Of a DNA stretch of 64,000 nucleotides, positions 16,336 through 24,441 are shown piece after piece. The notes under the pieces are model-generated. The model was not told the origin of the DNA. It searched no databases and was given only the letters and a program-made list of their open reading frames with translations. Location: positions 868,001 through 932,000 of the forward strand of contig PJFC01000001.1 of the NCBI GenBank assembly GCA_003574885.1. Reading direction: 5' to 3'. The stretch comes from Geobacter sp. Lineage in GTDB: Bacteria > Desulfobacterota > Desulfuromonadia > Geobacterales > Geobacteraceae. Within the stretch, counting starts at the first letter, position 1, and each line of letters begins with the position of its first letter. Both the position numbers and the translations under genes were made by a program.

Positions 16336-16634
16336 GGTTTTTGTGCCAAGTGGGGTGGTGGCCCGACCAGCCCGCCGCTGGGGAAATGCTCCAGCGACAG
16401 GGGGGCATCCTGGAACGGGGTGGAGAGATCGGTCATGCTCAGGTGTCGGGTATAGGTGGCCTCGGTAAACAGGCAGAGGTCGGTCAGTTCCAGCTGTCTC
16501 ACGACTGCTGTCTTACGGGCAAACAGCGGCGCGGATGCCCGCACCTTGGCTTTTGCGTGCAACATCAGCCCTGTCAAAGACAGAACCAGTATGGCAGTCG
16601 TTCCCATATATATCGTTGAACGGCGGAACTCCAT
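16332..16634 (-). CDS. small exported or membrane-anchored protein of the NosL operon
   Basis: This 100-residue protein has an N-terminal hydrophobic segment (about 10-26) and no cysteine-based lipobox. Its mature region LCLFTEATYTRHLSMTDLSTPF is followed by a Pro-rich tail. Its ATG shares bases with the NosL stop (TGATG) and its own stop overlaps the permease start, so it is tightly built into the operon. No family is recognised. It may be the periplasmic partner of the exporter. Confidence 0.7.
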   Translation of the reverse strand: MEFRRSTIYMGTTAILVLSLTGLMLHAKAKVRASAPLFARKTAVVRQLELTDLCLFTEATYTRHLSMTDLSTPFQDAPLSLEHFPSGGLVGPPPHLAQKP

Positions 16635-17119
16635 CAATCAAGCGGTTTCAGGATTGCCGGGGTGACATCTCGAAAACGGATCCTTGATGTGCCATGGTGG
16701 TCTTTCATAAAATCACGCGCCTCCGTTTCTCTGACAAAGGGGATCAGTTCGCGTCCCATCGGGCCGTACACATCGCTGCCGATCACATAATAGGCTGTCA
16801 GCCCATTCACCAGGGAGAGATCGTAGTAATTGGTGACGAATACAGCAGCGACATCAGTCGTCTTCTTACCTGGTGCATAGCGGGACAGATTCAGGTAGAA
16901 CCTGAACATGTCCTTGGCTCCATCAAAATGAAAGGTAGCGCCGTCCCTGAACGTGATCTGTGCGGCAAAATCCGGATATTTTGCTACAAACATGCCGCAG
17001 ACCGGGCACTTGTCTTTTGGACCTGCCTTATGAGGTTTCAGGTCAGCTGCCAGGGCCAGGGAAAAACCAAAGAACAGAACAGTAAACATGATGCATATGT
17101 TGCGAAAAATTGCCTTCAT
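16634..17119 (-). CDS. nosL: NosL family copper-binding periplasmic protein
   Basis: This 161-residue exported protein has a signal peptide ending ALA and the NosL metal motif KCPVCGMFVAKYPDFAAQI at about 37-55. In NosL the CxxCGM cluster binds Cu(I). Downstream landmarks FHFDGAKDMFRFYL and YVIGSDVYGPMG also fit. Unlike nitrous oxide-reductase NosL it has no lipobox, and no nosZ/nosD is nearby, so it belongs to the NosL-with-ABC type rather than denitrification. The symbol marks family membership only. Confidence 0.85.
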   Translation of the reverse strand: MKAIFRNICIMFTVLFFGFSLALAADLKPHKAGPKDKCPVCGMFVAKYPDFAAQITFRDGATFHFDGAKDMFRFYLNLSRYAPGKKTTDVAAVFVTNYYDLSLVNGLTAYYVIGSDVYGPMGRELIPFVRETEARDFMKDHHGTSRIRFRDVTPAILKPLD

Positions 17120-17283
17120 TTGCGTTATCCATTCTGTTTGAGTGCTTTTTTCATCTTTCGGCGCTCACGAATCTGTTTCGTATCCCGGTACATGTCGTCG
17201 TAGCCGCCTTGATGGCGGTTTCGAATGATGCCGGCTAGCCGCCATTCTCCTAAACAATCCCGGCAAAAGCAAAAAGAAACATG
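17120..17283. other. short gap between TlpA-like gene and NosL
   Basis: A 22-codon minus-strand frame (17125-17193, starting MYRDTKQIRERR) lies just before NosL. Its only ribosome-site candidate, AAGG, is 13 nt from the ATG, so I list it as possible rather than supported. No terminator is seen, which is consistent with read-through from the TlpA-like gene into nosL. Confidence 0.4.
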
Positions 17284-17850
17284 CTAACGAGGATGATTTT
17301 TTTCATAGGATGCCTCCACCTGTTTCTGAATGTCAAATTGACGCTGTATCAGTTTTTCAAGCTTATCTTCCGGGATGTTCCCCAGAATTTTCTCCCGAAT
17401 GACCCCATTCCTGTCGAGAATAAAAATGGTCGGAAACCCAAATACACCATAGTGACCCGAGATCATTTTGTGTTCATCGGTCTGAAACGAAAAGGTCAAT
17501 GTATTGTTTTTTACGTACGACTCGACGGTCTCTTTAGTGTCTCCCACGTTTATCGCCAGAACAGCCAGACCTCTCTGCTTGTTCTCGCGGTAGAAAGGTT
17601 CGAGCAGTTTCAATCGGTCCCCGCAGCACGAATTGGTCCAGAAGTAGAGGACGACAACTTTACCCTTAAACTGGCTGAGGCTGACGAACTCGCCGGTTAT
17701 GTCCGTACCGGAGAATCCCGGTGGAGTATCGCCGATCTTTACCCCTTGCTTCGTGTCGCAGCCGACAGCAACAGACAGGGTTACGAGCACTAATATTACC
17801 CTTAAATAGATCATACGGAAAATCTTTGGACCTTTGAAAGGTAGTTTCAT
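17284..17850 (-). CDS. TlpA-like thioredoxin-fold lipoprotein with atypical CCGD site
   Basis: This 188-residue lipoprotein has lipobox SVAVGC with Cys at 31 and a TlpA/AhpC-like thioredoxin fold (GFSGTDITGEFVSLSQFKGKVVVLYFW, later cis-Pro GFPTIFILDRNG). Where TlpA proteins carry WCxxC, it reads WTNSCCGDRL: Cys75 aligns with the attacking cysteine, the resolving position is Asp78, and Cys76 adds a vicinal pair. A normal dithiol oxidoreductase cycle is therefore doubtful; metal binding or a monothiol role is possible. The ATG at 17850 has AGGA upstream. It is the likely first gene of the NosL group. Confidence 0.82.
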   Translation of the reverse strand: MKLPFKGPKIFRMIYLRVILVLVTLSVAVGCDTKQGVKIGDTPPGFSGTDITGEFVSLSQFKGKVVVLYFWTNSCCGDRLKLLEPFYRENKQRGLAVLAINVGDTKETVESYVKNNTLTFSFQTDEHKMISGHYGVFGFPTIFILDRNGVIREKILGNIPEDKLEKLIQRQFDIQKQVEASYEKNHPR

Positions 17851-17912
17851 TCACGTTCCTAACCAGATGCAATGCGCGTTGTGTTATGTCTGCCGGATTG
17901 TCAATGATGCAT

Positions 17913-17928
17913 TGTACATACGCACAAT
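17913..17928 (-). promoter_or_regulatory. putative operator upstream of the TlpA/NosL operon
   Basis: Minus-strand ATTGTGCGTATGTACA lies about 63 bp before the TlpA-like ATG and matches the NifX-operon motif at 8292-8307 in 13 of 16 positions. Its ends (TTGT...ACAA) form a dyad. Confidence 0.5.
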
Positions 17929-17944
17929 AGCCAGTGTGGAAATT

Positions 17945-18649
17945 TTATTCCTCACCCAGGTTATTTGTTTCGTCTGCGATCCGGCCATCACTGACGTGGA
18001 AAATCCGGTCGAATCCTTCCACCATGCGATGATCGTGGGTGACGACCAGGATGGCCGAGTTGTTCCCCACCGCCAACTTCTTTAAAAGGGCCATGACGTT
18101 TTTCCCATTAACGGTGTCCAAAGCGGCGGTCGGTTCATCGGCCAGGATCACCTTCGGCTTATTGGCCAAAGCCCGCGCAATGGCTACCCGCTGGGCTTCA
18201 CCTCCGGAAAGGGCCATGGGGTAGTTTGTTAGTCGATGGCCAAGATTAAGCGCGGCAAGGAGTTCCGTCGCCCGGTTTTTGGCTTCGTTCTTCGGCAGGT
18301 TGTTGATCTCCAGCGCAACCATGACGTTTTCCAGGGCTGTCAGAAAAGGGATCAGATTGTGGTGCTGGAAAATGAAGCCGAGCTTTTCCCGGCGAAGCCG
18401 TTTCAGATCAATACCAGGCAGCCATCCTTCATCGGCGACTGTCGTGCCGTCGATGACCACCTTGCCGTGGGTAGGCTCGTTAATCAGGCCGATAGAGGTA
18501 AGAAGGGTGGTCTTGCCTGACCCTGAAGGGCCGAGAATGGCGACGAGTTCGCCCGGCTTGACCTGAAAGGTGGCATCAGCGATGGCGGTTACCGCCGTCT
18601 CCCCCTTGCCATAAATTTTCGTCAGGTTTTCCACTTCGATCGCATGCAT
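17945..18649 (-). CDS. ABC exporter ATP-binding protein, DevA/MacB type
   Basis: This 234-residue ATPase has Walker A GPSGSGKTT, Q-loop FIFQHHN, signature LSGGEAQRVAIARAL, Walker B VILADEPTAALD and H-loop VVTHDHR. It belongs with the DevC-like permease and HlyD-type adaptor encoded upstream. Such DevBCA/MacAB systems export via TolC using a periplasmic adaptor. ATG 18649 lies four bases after the permease stop, with GGTGG before it; a GTG at 18661 is the alternative. It is the last gene of its operon. Confidence 0.92.
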   Translation of the reverse strand: MHAIEVENLTKIYGKGETAVTAIADATFQVKPGELVAILGPSGSGKTTLLTSIGLINEPTHGKVVIDGTTVADEGWLPGIDLKRLRREKLGFIFQHHNLIPFLTALENVMVALEINNLPKNEAKNRATELLAALNLGHRLTNYPMALSGGEAQRVAIARALANKPKVILADEPTAALDTVNGKNVMALLKKLAVGNNSAILVVTHDHRMVEGFDRIFHVSDGRIADETNNLGEE

Positions 18650-18653
18650 GGTT

Positions 18654-19856
18654 TTATCCACCCAGAGCCTCCGCCGGCTCGACCTTGAGCGCCTTTCTTA
18701 TCCCCACGAAGCTTGAGATCGTGCAGATGGCGATGACGATGACGAACAGCGCCTGCAGGTCGAAGGCTTCAAGAACGATCCGGCGTGGGAATTTATCGTA
18801 GGTGAGCTTGATGAGCAGATAGCCGATGCCGTAGGCGATGATTCCCATCAGGAGCGACTGCTGGAGGATCATGCCGATGATCACCCGGTTCTGCGAGCCG
18901 ATCAGCTTCAGGGTGGCGATCACCTTGATCTTGTCGATGGTCGAGGTGTAGATGATGAGCGAAATGATGACTGCCGAGATCACCAGGAGAATGATCCGGA
19001 AGAGCCCCAGTTGCATCCGCGCCTTTTCGATCATCCCTTTGGTGAGGATCTTCGTCTGCTCTTCCACCGAGAGTGGTCGGAAATGGTTCCAGCGGCTGAT
19101 CCGTTCCTGCACCTCATGGAGGTTCGCTCCCGGCGCCAGCCGTGCTACAACGGTGTTCACCGTGTGGGTCGATTCCGTGATGCCGGTGATGTTCTGTTGC
19201 AGGAATTTAGTCTGGGCCGGCGACAGGGTCTGAATGCCGGCCAGATTCGCACCGATCCGCTCCCGGTCGTTCCGGATGGCGTCGTTGTCTTTCTTGAACT
19301 GAATGTCCTGGGCATCGGCAAGGCTCACATAGGCAGCCGGGTCGCCGCCTGACGAGACCACCTTGCCGGTGATCCCCACCACTGTGTAGTCGTGAAGTCC
19401 CAGGTGGATCTTCTCGCCGACCTCCATCTTCATCGCCTTTGCGACTACCATTTCATAGTGTTTCTGGCGGATGTCCCGTCCGGCAATGATACCGGGCGGG
19501 CCGCCGAAACCGTTCAGATCATAACCGATAAGGAAAAAGCGGAAAGGCTTCCCCAGCCGCTCTATCTGGATGGTCTGGAAGGACAGGGGGGATGCCTCCT
19601 CCACGCCGGGTACCGCCCTGATACGGTATTTGATGTCCTCCGGGATGCGTGAGTTCTCGGCAAAGGGGCCGTTGGTATCCTGCTGAACCACCCAAATGTC
19701 GGCCTTGGTGAAGTTGAGCACCGCCAGGGCATCGGCAAAGAGCCCCCGGTAGATGCCACCCATGCTTATCACGACTCCGAGCAGGAGCCCCAGCCCGATG
19801 GAGGTCAGGATGAACCTGCCCCGGTTATAGCGTATGTCCCGAATGGCGAGATTCAT
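18654..19856 (-). CDS. ABC exporter permease, DevC/FtsX type
   Basis: This 400-residue permease has a membrane segment at about 15-38, a large periplasmic domain, and three C-terminal segments with VIATLKLIGSQNRVIIGMI, typical of MacB/DevC permeases. It ends IRKALKVEPAEALGG, the family C-terminal box. ATG 19856 overlaps the adaptor stop (ATGA). It works with the ATPase downstream, the adaptor and the TolC protein upstream as a tripartite exporter. The exported compound is unknown; the surrounding arsenic and thiol genes suggest, but do not prove, a metal or stress link. Confidence 0.9.
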   Translation of the reverse strand: MNLAIRDIRYNRGRFILTSIGLGLLLGVVISMGGIYRGLFADALAVLNFTKADIWVVQQDTNGPFAENSRIPEDIKYRIRAVPGVEEASPLSFQTIQIERLGKPFRFFLIGYDLNGFGGPPGIIAGRDIRQKHYEMVVAKAMKMEVGEKIHLGLHDYTVVGITGKVVSSGGDPAAYVSLADAQDIQFKKDNDAIRNDRERIGANLAGIQTLSPAQTKFLQQNITGITESTHTVNTVVARLAPGANLHEVQERISRWNHFRPLSVEEQTKILTKGMIEKARMQLGLFRIILLVISAVIISLIIYTSTIDKIKVIATLKLIGSQNRVIIGMILQQSLLMGIIAYGIGYLLIKLTYDKFPRRIVLEAFDLQALFVIVIAICTISSFVGIRKALKVEPAEALGG

Positions 19857-21025
19857 TTTGCGGTCCGCACCTTCATGCCGTCTTTGAATTTTGCCATCTC
19901 AAGTGGTGGCGCCAGCGCAATCCGTTCCCGCCCGTCAAGGCCGCTAACGATTTCCGTGAGGTTGCGGCGATCCACGATGCCAACAGTTACCGGCTTGAAA
20001 GCAAGCTTACCATCTGCCACGACCCATACGCCGCTCTTTTTCTCCTTCGGGACAATGGCGGCAGAGGGTAGTGCCAGGGCATCCTTCTTCATCTCGGTAA
20101 CGATGTAGACATCGGACTGCTCCCCCAGACGGAAATTCTTGAGTAGGGGGGTAAAGGCCACGTCCACCTCAAGCTCTTCGGTGACCCGGTCACTCTCACG
20201 GCCCAGGCGGGCCACCTGGCCAGGGAACGATTCAGTGGGTGCCGAACGAAGGGCGATCAGGGCCTTCTTGCCGATTGCTACCCCTTTCATCAGGGATTCG
20301 TCCACATTGGCCTTGACCCAGACGGTCCGTGGATCCGCCATGGTGAAGATCGATACCCCCGGCGTAACCGTGGCTCCCTTTTCCAGGTCCCGCGTGATGA
20401 TTATCCCCTCTTGAGGGGCATAGATGAGCGTATCCGCGACCTTGCTCCGGGCAAAACCGAGGCCGGCACGATTGGCCCGTTGTTCCATTCGCACAGCGTC
20501 AATCTCCGCCTGACAGCGTGCAACCTCTTCCCTTGCAACCTGGCAGGTGGTGTCATACTGTTCGGCCTCCAGTTTGGAGACAAAGTTTTTAGCGGCAAGG
20601 GCCTTGAAACGCTGGACATTATTTTCGGCCAGAGCCAGGTTCGCCTTGGCTTTCTGGAGATTGGCCTGTTCAACACTCAAGTTGGCCGCGGATCGTCTCA
20701 GTCCCGCTTCGGACTGTCGTTCCTGCTGGAGAAAGTCGTCGTTTTCCAGCCTGGCAAGGAGTTGCCCCCGTTTCACATGGTCTCCCTGGTCTACAAACAG
20801 TTCCACGATCCTGCCGGTGATCTTGCTGGAGACACCGACCACAACCTTGGCCTCAACCGTACCGTTGCCGTACACCTGGGAGGTCAGGTCGTGCTTCTCA
20901 ACTTTTACGATCTTGACCGTTGGCGGCGCGAAGAGCGTCATCTTGAGTACGACGCCACTGGCCACGAGAACCAAAGACCAGATCAGATACTTTTTCTTTC
21001 TTGCCAATGTTTTCAGCAAATCCAT
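19853..21025 (-). CDS. HlyD/DevB-type periplasmic adaptor
   Basis: This 390-residue membrane-fusion protein has an N-terminal anchor at about 13-32, then a lipoyl half (YGNGTVEAKVVVGVSSKITGRI with LFVDQGDHVKRGQLLARLE), a long coiled-coil hairpin at about 95-190, the second lipoyl half (YAPQEGIIITRDLEKGATV) and a beta-barrel region. AAGGAG precedes the ATG. It bridges the DevC-like permease to TolC across the periplasm. The group of four genes is contiguous and co-oriented. Confidence 0.9.
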   Translation of the reverse strand: MDLLKTLARKKKYLIWSLVLVASGVVLKMTLFAPPTVKIVKVEKHDLTSQVYGNGTVEAKVVVGVSSKITGRIVELFVDQGDHVKRGQLLARLENDDFLQQERQSEAGLRRSAANLSVEQANLQKAKANLALAENNVQRFKALAAKNFVSKLEAEQYDTTCQVAREEVARCQAEIDAVRMEQRANRAGLGFARSKVADTLIYAPQEGIIITRDLEKGATVTPGVSIFTMADPRTVWVKANVDESLMKGVAIGKKALIALRSAPTESFPGQVARLGRESDRVTEELEVDVAFTPLLKNFRLGEQSDVYIVTEMKKDALALPSAAIVPKEKKSGVWVVADGKLAFKPVTVGIVDRRNLTEIVSGLDGRERIALAPPLEMAKFKDGMKVRTAK

Positions 21026-21052
21026 TAATGGCTCCTTCGCGGTTGCTTCTCA

Positions 21053-22378
21053 CTATTTCCCAACTGCCCGGTCAAGCCGGGCAAGGGCCGTGTAATAATC
21101 GTACATGGCCTGTATTTGCGCCGTTTGCGCATCAAGGGCCTGGGATTGGGCATCGGTCACTTCAATGATGCTGCCGACCCCTTCGTGATAACGACCTTCC
21201 GCCAGCGCCCGGCTTTCATTGGATGCCGCAACTTCTTTCTCGGTTGATACCATGCGGGCTGATGCCTCGTTTCCACCAAGCCAGGCGGATTCGACCTCTT
21301 TGATGATCTGCAGTTTGAGATTATTGTTTCGCGCCTCAATGGCGCTGATGTTTGCGTTTGCTTCGCGTACCTGCTCAACCGAGGAAAATCCGGAAAAAAG
21401 CGGAATCGTTAGATCGAGGCCCACTCCCCAGACATTACCAGTGGGAGGGAAGTCCCGATCGGCATAGCCGATGCTTGCCGTACCCGAAAGTATGGGCAGA
21501 TAGCTGCTCCTGGCAGATTTCAGGTTGGCATTCGCGGCCATTTTGAGGGCTGCCAATTGCTGCAACTCGGCACGGTAGCGCACGGCATCCTGTTGAGCCT
21601 GGCTCCGTGACGGCAACGGCGGCAAACTTGGAGACGGGTCAGTCAGGGAGCGCTCTCCCAGGGAAGCTATGCCCATGGAACTGGCAAGCTCGACCCGTGC
21701 GATCTCCCGGTTGTTTTCCGCCCGGATCAGGGCGGTCTTGGCCGCAAACAGGTTCGCTTCGGCCCTGGCCACGTCCACCTTCGCCCGGATCCCCTGATTG
21801 AAGAACTCACGCGCCTGCAAGAATACCCCTTCCCGTGCCGTGACGGTTTCCCTGACGGCAATAACCTGTTTTTCAGCTGCCAGCAGGAGATAGAAGGCGC
21901 TTTTGACACGCAGCGTCAAATCCTGCCGCGTTATGGTGAGAACCTGGTCTGCGGCATCACGATTGCTGCGGGCGGCATCGACTGCCCCGGCGGTGCGGCC
22001 GAAATCGTAGATGGTTTGCTTCAGGTACAGGGCATCAGTATTCACTTCTGTCGTTTTGATGTTCTCCAGCGGCGTGAGAAAAGAGCGTCCCTTGCTCCAG
22101 TCGGCGGCAATGCTGATCTGGGGATAGTAGTTTGTCAACGCCTGGCCGGTTCTCGCTTCAGCGCCGTGCAGGTTTTCCTTGGCCTCGACCAACTGGGGAT
22201 GGCTCTTCAGGGCTGTTGTCAGCGCCTCATCAAGGCTAAGCGGTTCTGCGGCGTATGCTCTGCCGGTCAAAAGGCTCGTAACCAATAGCAGTACCGTTAT
22301 GGCTTCGGCACTACGCCGATTTCCGTTTTTGCTCGATTGCGTGCGACACGCTACCGATTCTGCATTACCGATGGGCAT
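21053..22378 (-). CDS. TolC family outer membrane channel protein
   Basis: This 441-residue exported protein has the TolC repeat: LSLDEALTTALKSHPQLVEAKENL starts repeat 1, and a second similar helical-hairpin half begins near AVRYRAELQQLAALK. Signal peptide core is at about 26-42. A trimer would form a beta barrel in the outer membrane with a periplasmic helical tunnel. It lies 27 bp before the adaptor gene and is the dedicated exit duct of that exporter. Start at 22378 (AAAGGAA upstream) gives a rather long n-region; a shorter start is possible. Confidence 0.9.
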   Translation of the reverse strand: MPIGNAESVACRTQSSKNGNRRSAEAITVLLLVTSLLTGRAYAAEPLSLDEALTTALKSHPQLVEAKENLHGAEARTGQALTNYYPQISIAADWSKGRSFLTPLENIKTTEVNTDALYLKQTIYDFGRTAGAVDAARSNRDAADQVLTITRQDLTLRVKSAFYLLLAAEKQVIAVRETVTAREGVFLQAREFFNQGIRAKVDVARAEANLFAAKTALIRAENNREIARVELASSMGIASLGERSLTDPSPSLPPLPSRSQAQQDAVRYRAELQQLAALKMAANANLKSARSSYLPILSGTASIGYADRDFPPTGNVWGVGLDLTIPLFSGFSSVEQVREANANISAIEARNNNLKLQIIKEVESAWLGGNEASARMVSTEKEVAASNESRALAEGRYHEGVGSIIEVTDAQSQALDAQTAQIQAMYDYYTALARLDRAVGK

Positions 22379-22501
22379 CCGGGCTGTATTCCTTTCGACA
22401 TGGCGTTCTCAATGTTTCCGGTGTTGGGGTAGAGTGTAAACCCTGTCCTGGTAGTCCAGTACGAGGGCTGAAAATGAAGAAAGCATCTTGAGCATGGCGA
22501 T

Positions 22502-23185
22502 TTAAGCCATCCATAAGAGATACGCCCCCACAAGAGCGACGACCAGTCCGCCGATCCGTTTCGTCCAGGCGGAGAAGTTGACGATCCCTCTGGCCTTGAC
22601 GAACGACTCGATGAAACCGGTGAAGGTGCCGGCCGCCAGCATCAGCAGGCAGTGGCCGATGGCGTAGGTGAACAGCAGGGCCGTACCGTAGAGCACCTCC
22701 CCTCTGGTCGCCACGTAGGTGAGGATTACCACCAGAACCGGCGTGGCGCAGGGAGAGGAGACAATGCCGAAAAACAGGCCGAGGATGAACGAGCCGACTA
22801 TCCCTCCCTGTTTCGGCTTGAAATCACGCTTTATCGGCAGGCGGATCTCGTAGAGCCCCATCATCTGCCCACCCATTACCAGCGCCACAATGCCGGCCGC
22901 TACGTACCACCAGCCACCGACGGTGCCAAACATGGTCCCCATCAACCCCGCCGCAGTGCCGAAGGCGGTGAAGGTAAGGGAGAGACCGAGGATAAAGGCC
23001 AGGGAGTAGCGAAACGCCTTCCAGCGGTCTCCTTCGGCATAGCCGCCGACAAAGCCGACCACCAGCGGGATGGTGGCAAGCACGCAGGGGGAAGCAGAGG
23101 AGACAACGCCGGCCAGGAAGACCGCGCCGAACGCCAGGACCGGGTAGGCGGCGACGATCTGCTCGATGTTGTCGAGGAACGTCAC
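22502..23185 (-). CDS. CcdA/DsbD-type thiol-electron membrane transporter
   Basis: This 227-residue protein has six membrane segments and the two CcdA cysteines: SSASPCVLATIPL near residue 33 and VSSPCATPVLVVIL near 145. These carry electrons from cytoplasmic thioredoxin to periplasmic partners. The start is GTG at 23185, overlapping the stop of the thioredoxin gene as GTGA. The next gene upstream encodes an exported thioredoxin, its obvious partner. Together they could keep a periplasmic metal-binding or cytochrome protein reduced. Confidence 0.9.
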   Translation of the reverse strand: MTFLDNIEQIVAAYPVLAFGAVFLAGVVSSASPCVLATIPLVVGFVGGYAEGDRWKAFRYSLAFILGLSLTFTAFGTAAGLMGTMFGTVGGWWYVAAGIVALVMGGQMMGLYEIRLPIKRDFKPKQGGIVGSFILGLFFGIVSSPCATPVLVVILTYVATRGEVLYGTALLFTYAIGHCLLMLAAGTFTGFIESFVKARGIVNFSAWTKRIGGLVVALVGAYLLWMA

Positions 23186-23565
23186 TTAATCCCCAGTGTC
23201 TTCAGTTCCCTGACGATTTCAGACTTCTCCGCGAAGCCGATGTGGCGCTTGACCTCTTTCCCCCTGGCGTCGAAGAATATCTGGGTCGGGATCATCTGGA
23301 CCCGGAACTTTTCCGCTGCTGCCCGATTTTCATGGACGTCGATGAACAGCACGCTGGCTTTGCCGCGATACTCGCCGGACAGAGATTCCAGGATCGGCGC
23401 CATCTTCTTGCAGGGGATGCAGGTGCGCGCCCCCAGATCGATAACGGTCGGCTTGCCGGAAGAGAGGGCCTGTTTGACAATCGCATCGGTGGCGGACGGA
23501 AGTTCGGCGCATGCTACCCCGGCAAGCATAAGGAGAAGGGAAAGAACTGCTATGCAGCGTTTCAT
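23182..23565 (-). CDS. exported thioredoxin-fold protein
   Basis: This 127-residue protein has a signal peptide (about 1-20, ending ACA) and one thioredoxin domain with active site ARTCIPCKKMAP and cis-proline motif MIPTQIFFDARG. The CIPC pair is redox-competent in principle. GAAAGGAA precedes ATG 23565. It overlaps ccdA-like translation start, making a two-component periplasmic reductant system in the style of DsbD split into domains. Confidence 0.9.
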   Translation of the reverse strand: MKRCIAVLSLLLMLAGVACAELPSATDAIVKQALSSGKPTVIDLGARTCIPCKKMAPILESLSGEYRGKASVLFIDVHENRAAAEKFRVQMIPTQIFFDARGKEVKRHIGFAEKSEIVRELKTLGIK

Positions 23566-23610
23566 GGATGTTCCTTTCGTCGGCTTAGAGTGGATTGTGC
23601 CGGTGCAGCT

Positions 23611-23838
23611 CTACAGCATCCCCATGATTTCTCCGACCGATGCGACCTTGCCGGAAAACTTTACCTGCCCGTCGATGACCAGTGCCGGCGTGCTCATGAC
23701 GCCGTATCTCATGATGGTAGGGATGTCCTCCACCTTCACCACTTCGCCGGTCTTGCCGCTCTCTTCCAGGGCCTTCTTTGTGTTCTCATAGAGTGTCTTG
23801 CATTTGGCACAGCCGGTGCCGAGAATTTCGATTTTCAT
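23611..23838 (-). CDS. small cytoplasmic thioredoxin (TM0996/MTH895 type)
   Basis: This 75-residue protein has the opening MKIEILGTGCAKCKTLYENTKKAL, i.e. a CxxC at 10-13, and the later MSTPALVIDGQVKFSGKV. It is the compact thioredoxin family often annotated redox-active disulfide protein 2. These are usually encoded beside ArsP/UPF0718 permeases, as here. ATG 23838 has GGAG upstream; longer frames lack a site. It may deliver electrons or bind the metal handled by the permease. Confidence 0.9.
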   Translation of the reverse strand: MKIEILGTGCAKCKTLYENTKKALEESGKTGEVVKVEDIPTIMRYGVMSTPALVIDGQVKFSGKVASVGEIMGML

Positions 23839-23915
23839 TGATACTCGCTCCTGTTCGTAGGTTGTGGTGATGGCCCCGCCCCGGCTCGCCGGCGGGACCG
23901 CCCAGTGTCCAGTTC

Positions 23916-24377
23916 TTACCGTCTCCACCCGGCCCATGCAGGGTAGCCGTTTTCGTCTCTCAGCTTCAGCACGGCATCCCCCTTTTTTACCTCGTCCGCT
24001 ATAATGGCCGGTTTGCCGTTGTAGGTGATCCGTGATCCCTTAACCATTACGGTATCTCCCTTGTTGATCTTCGTGTCGAGCCGCTCGACGTACCAGGCCG
24101 GACCCAGATGGACCGGAATCGTTTCCTTGTCGGTCTTGAGCATAACGTGAATGCCATAGCTCATCCCCTTCGTCGGCGTGATCCTGTCGATGCTTACCAC
24201 CTCACCGGAGATGGTCTCAACCGTTGCCGCATTGTACATCCGCTGGTAGGCGCCACCTGTACCCCAACCGCCACTGCCGCGCCACCCTCGCCACGGACCG
24301 GCAAACGCAGTTGCCGCGAGAGCTGCCACCAGAAAAATCGCCAGGAATGCTGTAAAACTTCTCGTACGTGGTTTCAT
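23916..24377 (-). CDS. exported OB-fold-like protein with GPxWY motif
   Basis: This 153-residue protein has a signal peptide (core 10-25, cleavage after AFA) and a Gly/Trp-rich linker. A small beta domain follows: VETISGEVVSIDRITP, then IPVHLGPAWYVERLD and INKGDTVMVKGSRITYNGKPAI, ending in PAWAGWRR. The pattern is that of periplasmic OB-like domains (MamS/MamX-related) found with metal-resistance and haem genes; the common database label DNA-binding protein would be misleading for a secreted protein. GGAGG precedes the ATG. Confidence 0.65.
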   Translation of the reverse strand: MKPRTRSFTAFLAIFLVAALAATAFAGPWRGWRGSGGWGTGGAYQRMYNAATVETISGEVVSIDRITPTKGMSYGIHVMLKTDKETIPVHLGPAWYVERLDTKINKGDTVMVKGSRITYNGKPAIIADEVKKGDAVLKLRDENGYPAWAGWRR

Positions 24378-24441
24378 GACTGCCTCCTTTTTGGGTTATG
24401 AGCCGGTAATAGCAACAAACTGTGTCACGTGCAGCAGACCT

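Noticed and set aside
16634-17119. Nitrous oxide reduction locus
   Set aside because: NosL is present but nosZ, nosD, nosF and nosY are not; the ABC genes here are of the LolD/FtsX type.
17125-17193. 22-codon minus-strand frame before nosL
   Set aside because: The only purine-rich site is 13 nt from the ATG; kept only as a possibility in the gap entry.
23916-24377. DNA-binding protein label for the OB-like protein
   Set aside because: The protein carries a clear signal peptide, so a DNA role in the cytoplasm is unlikely.
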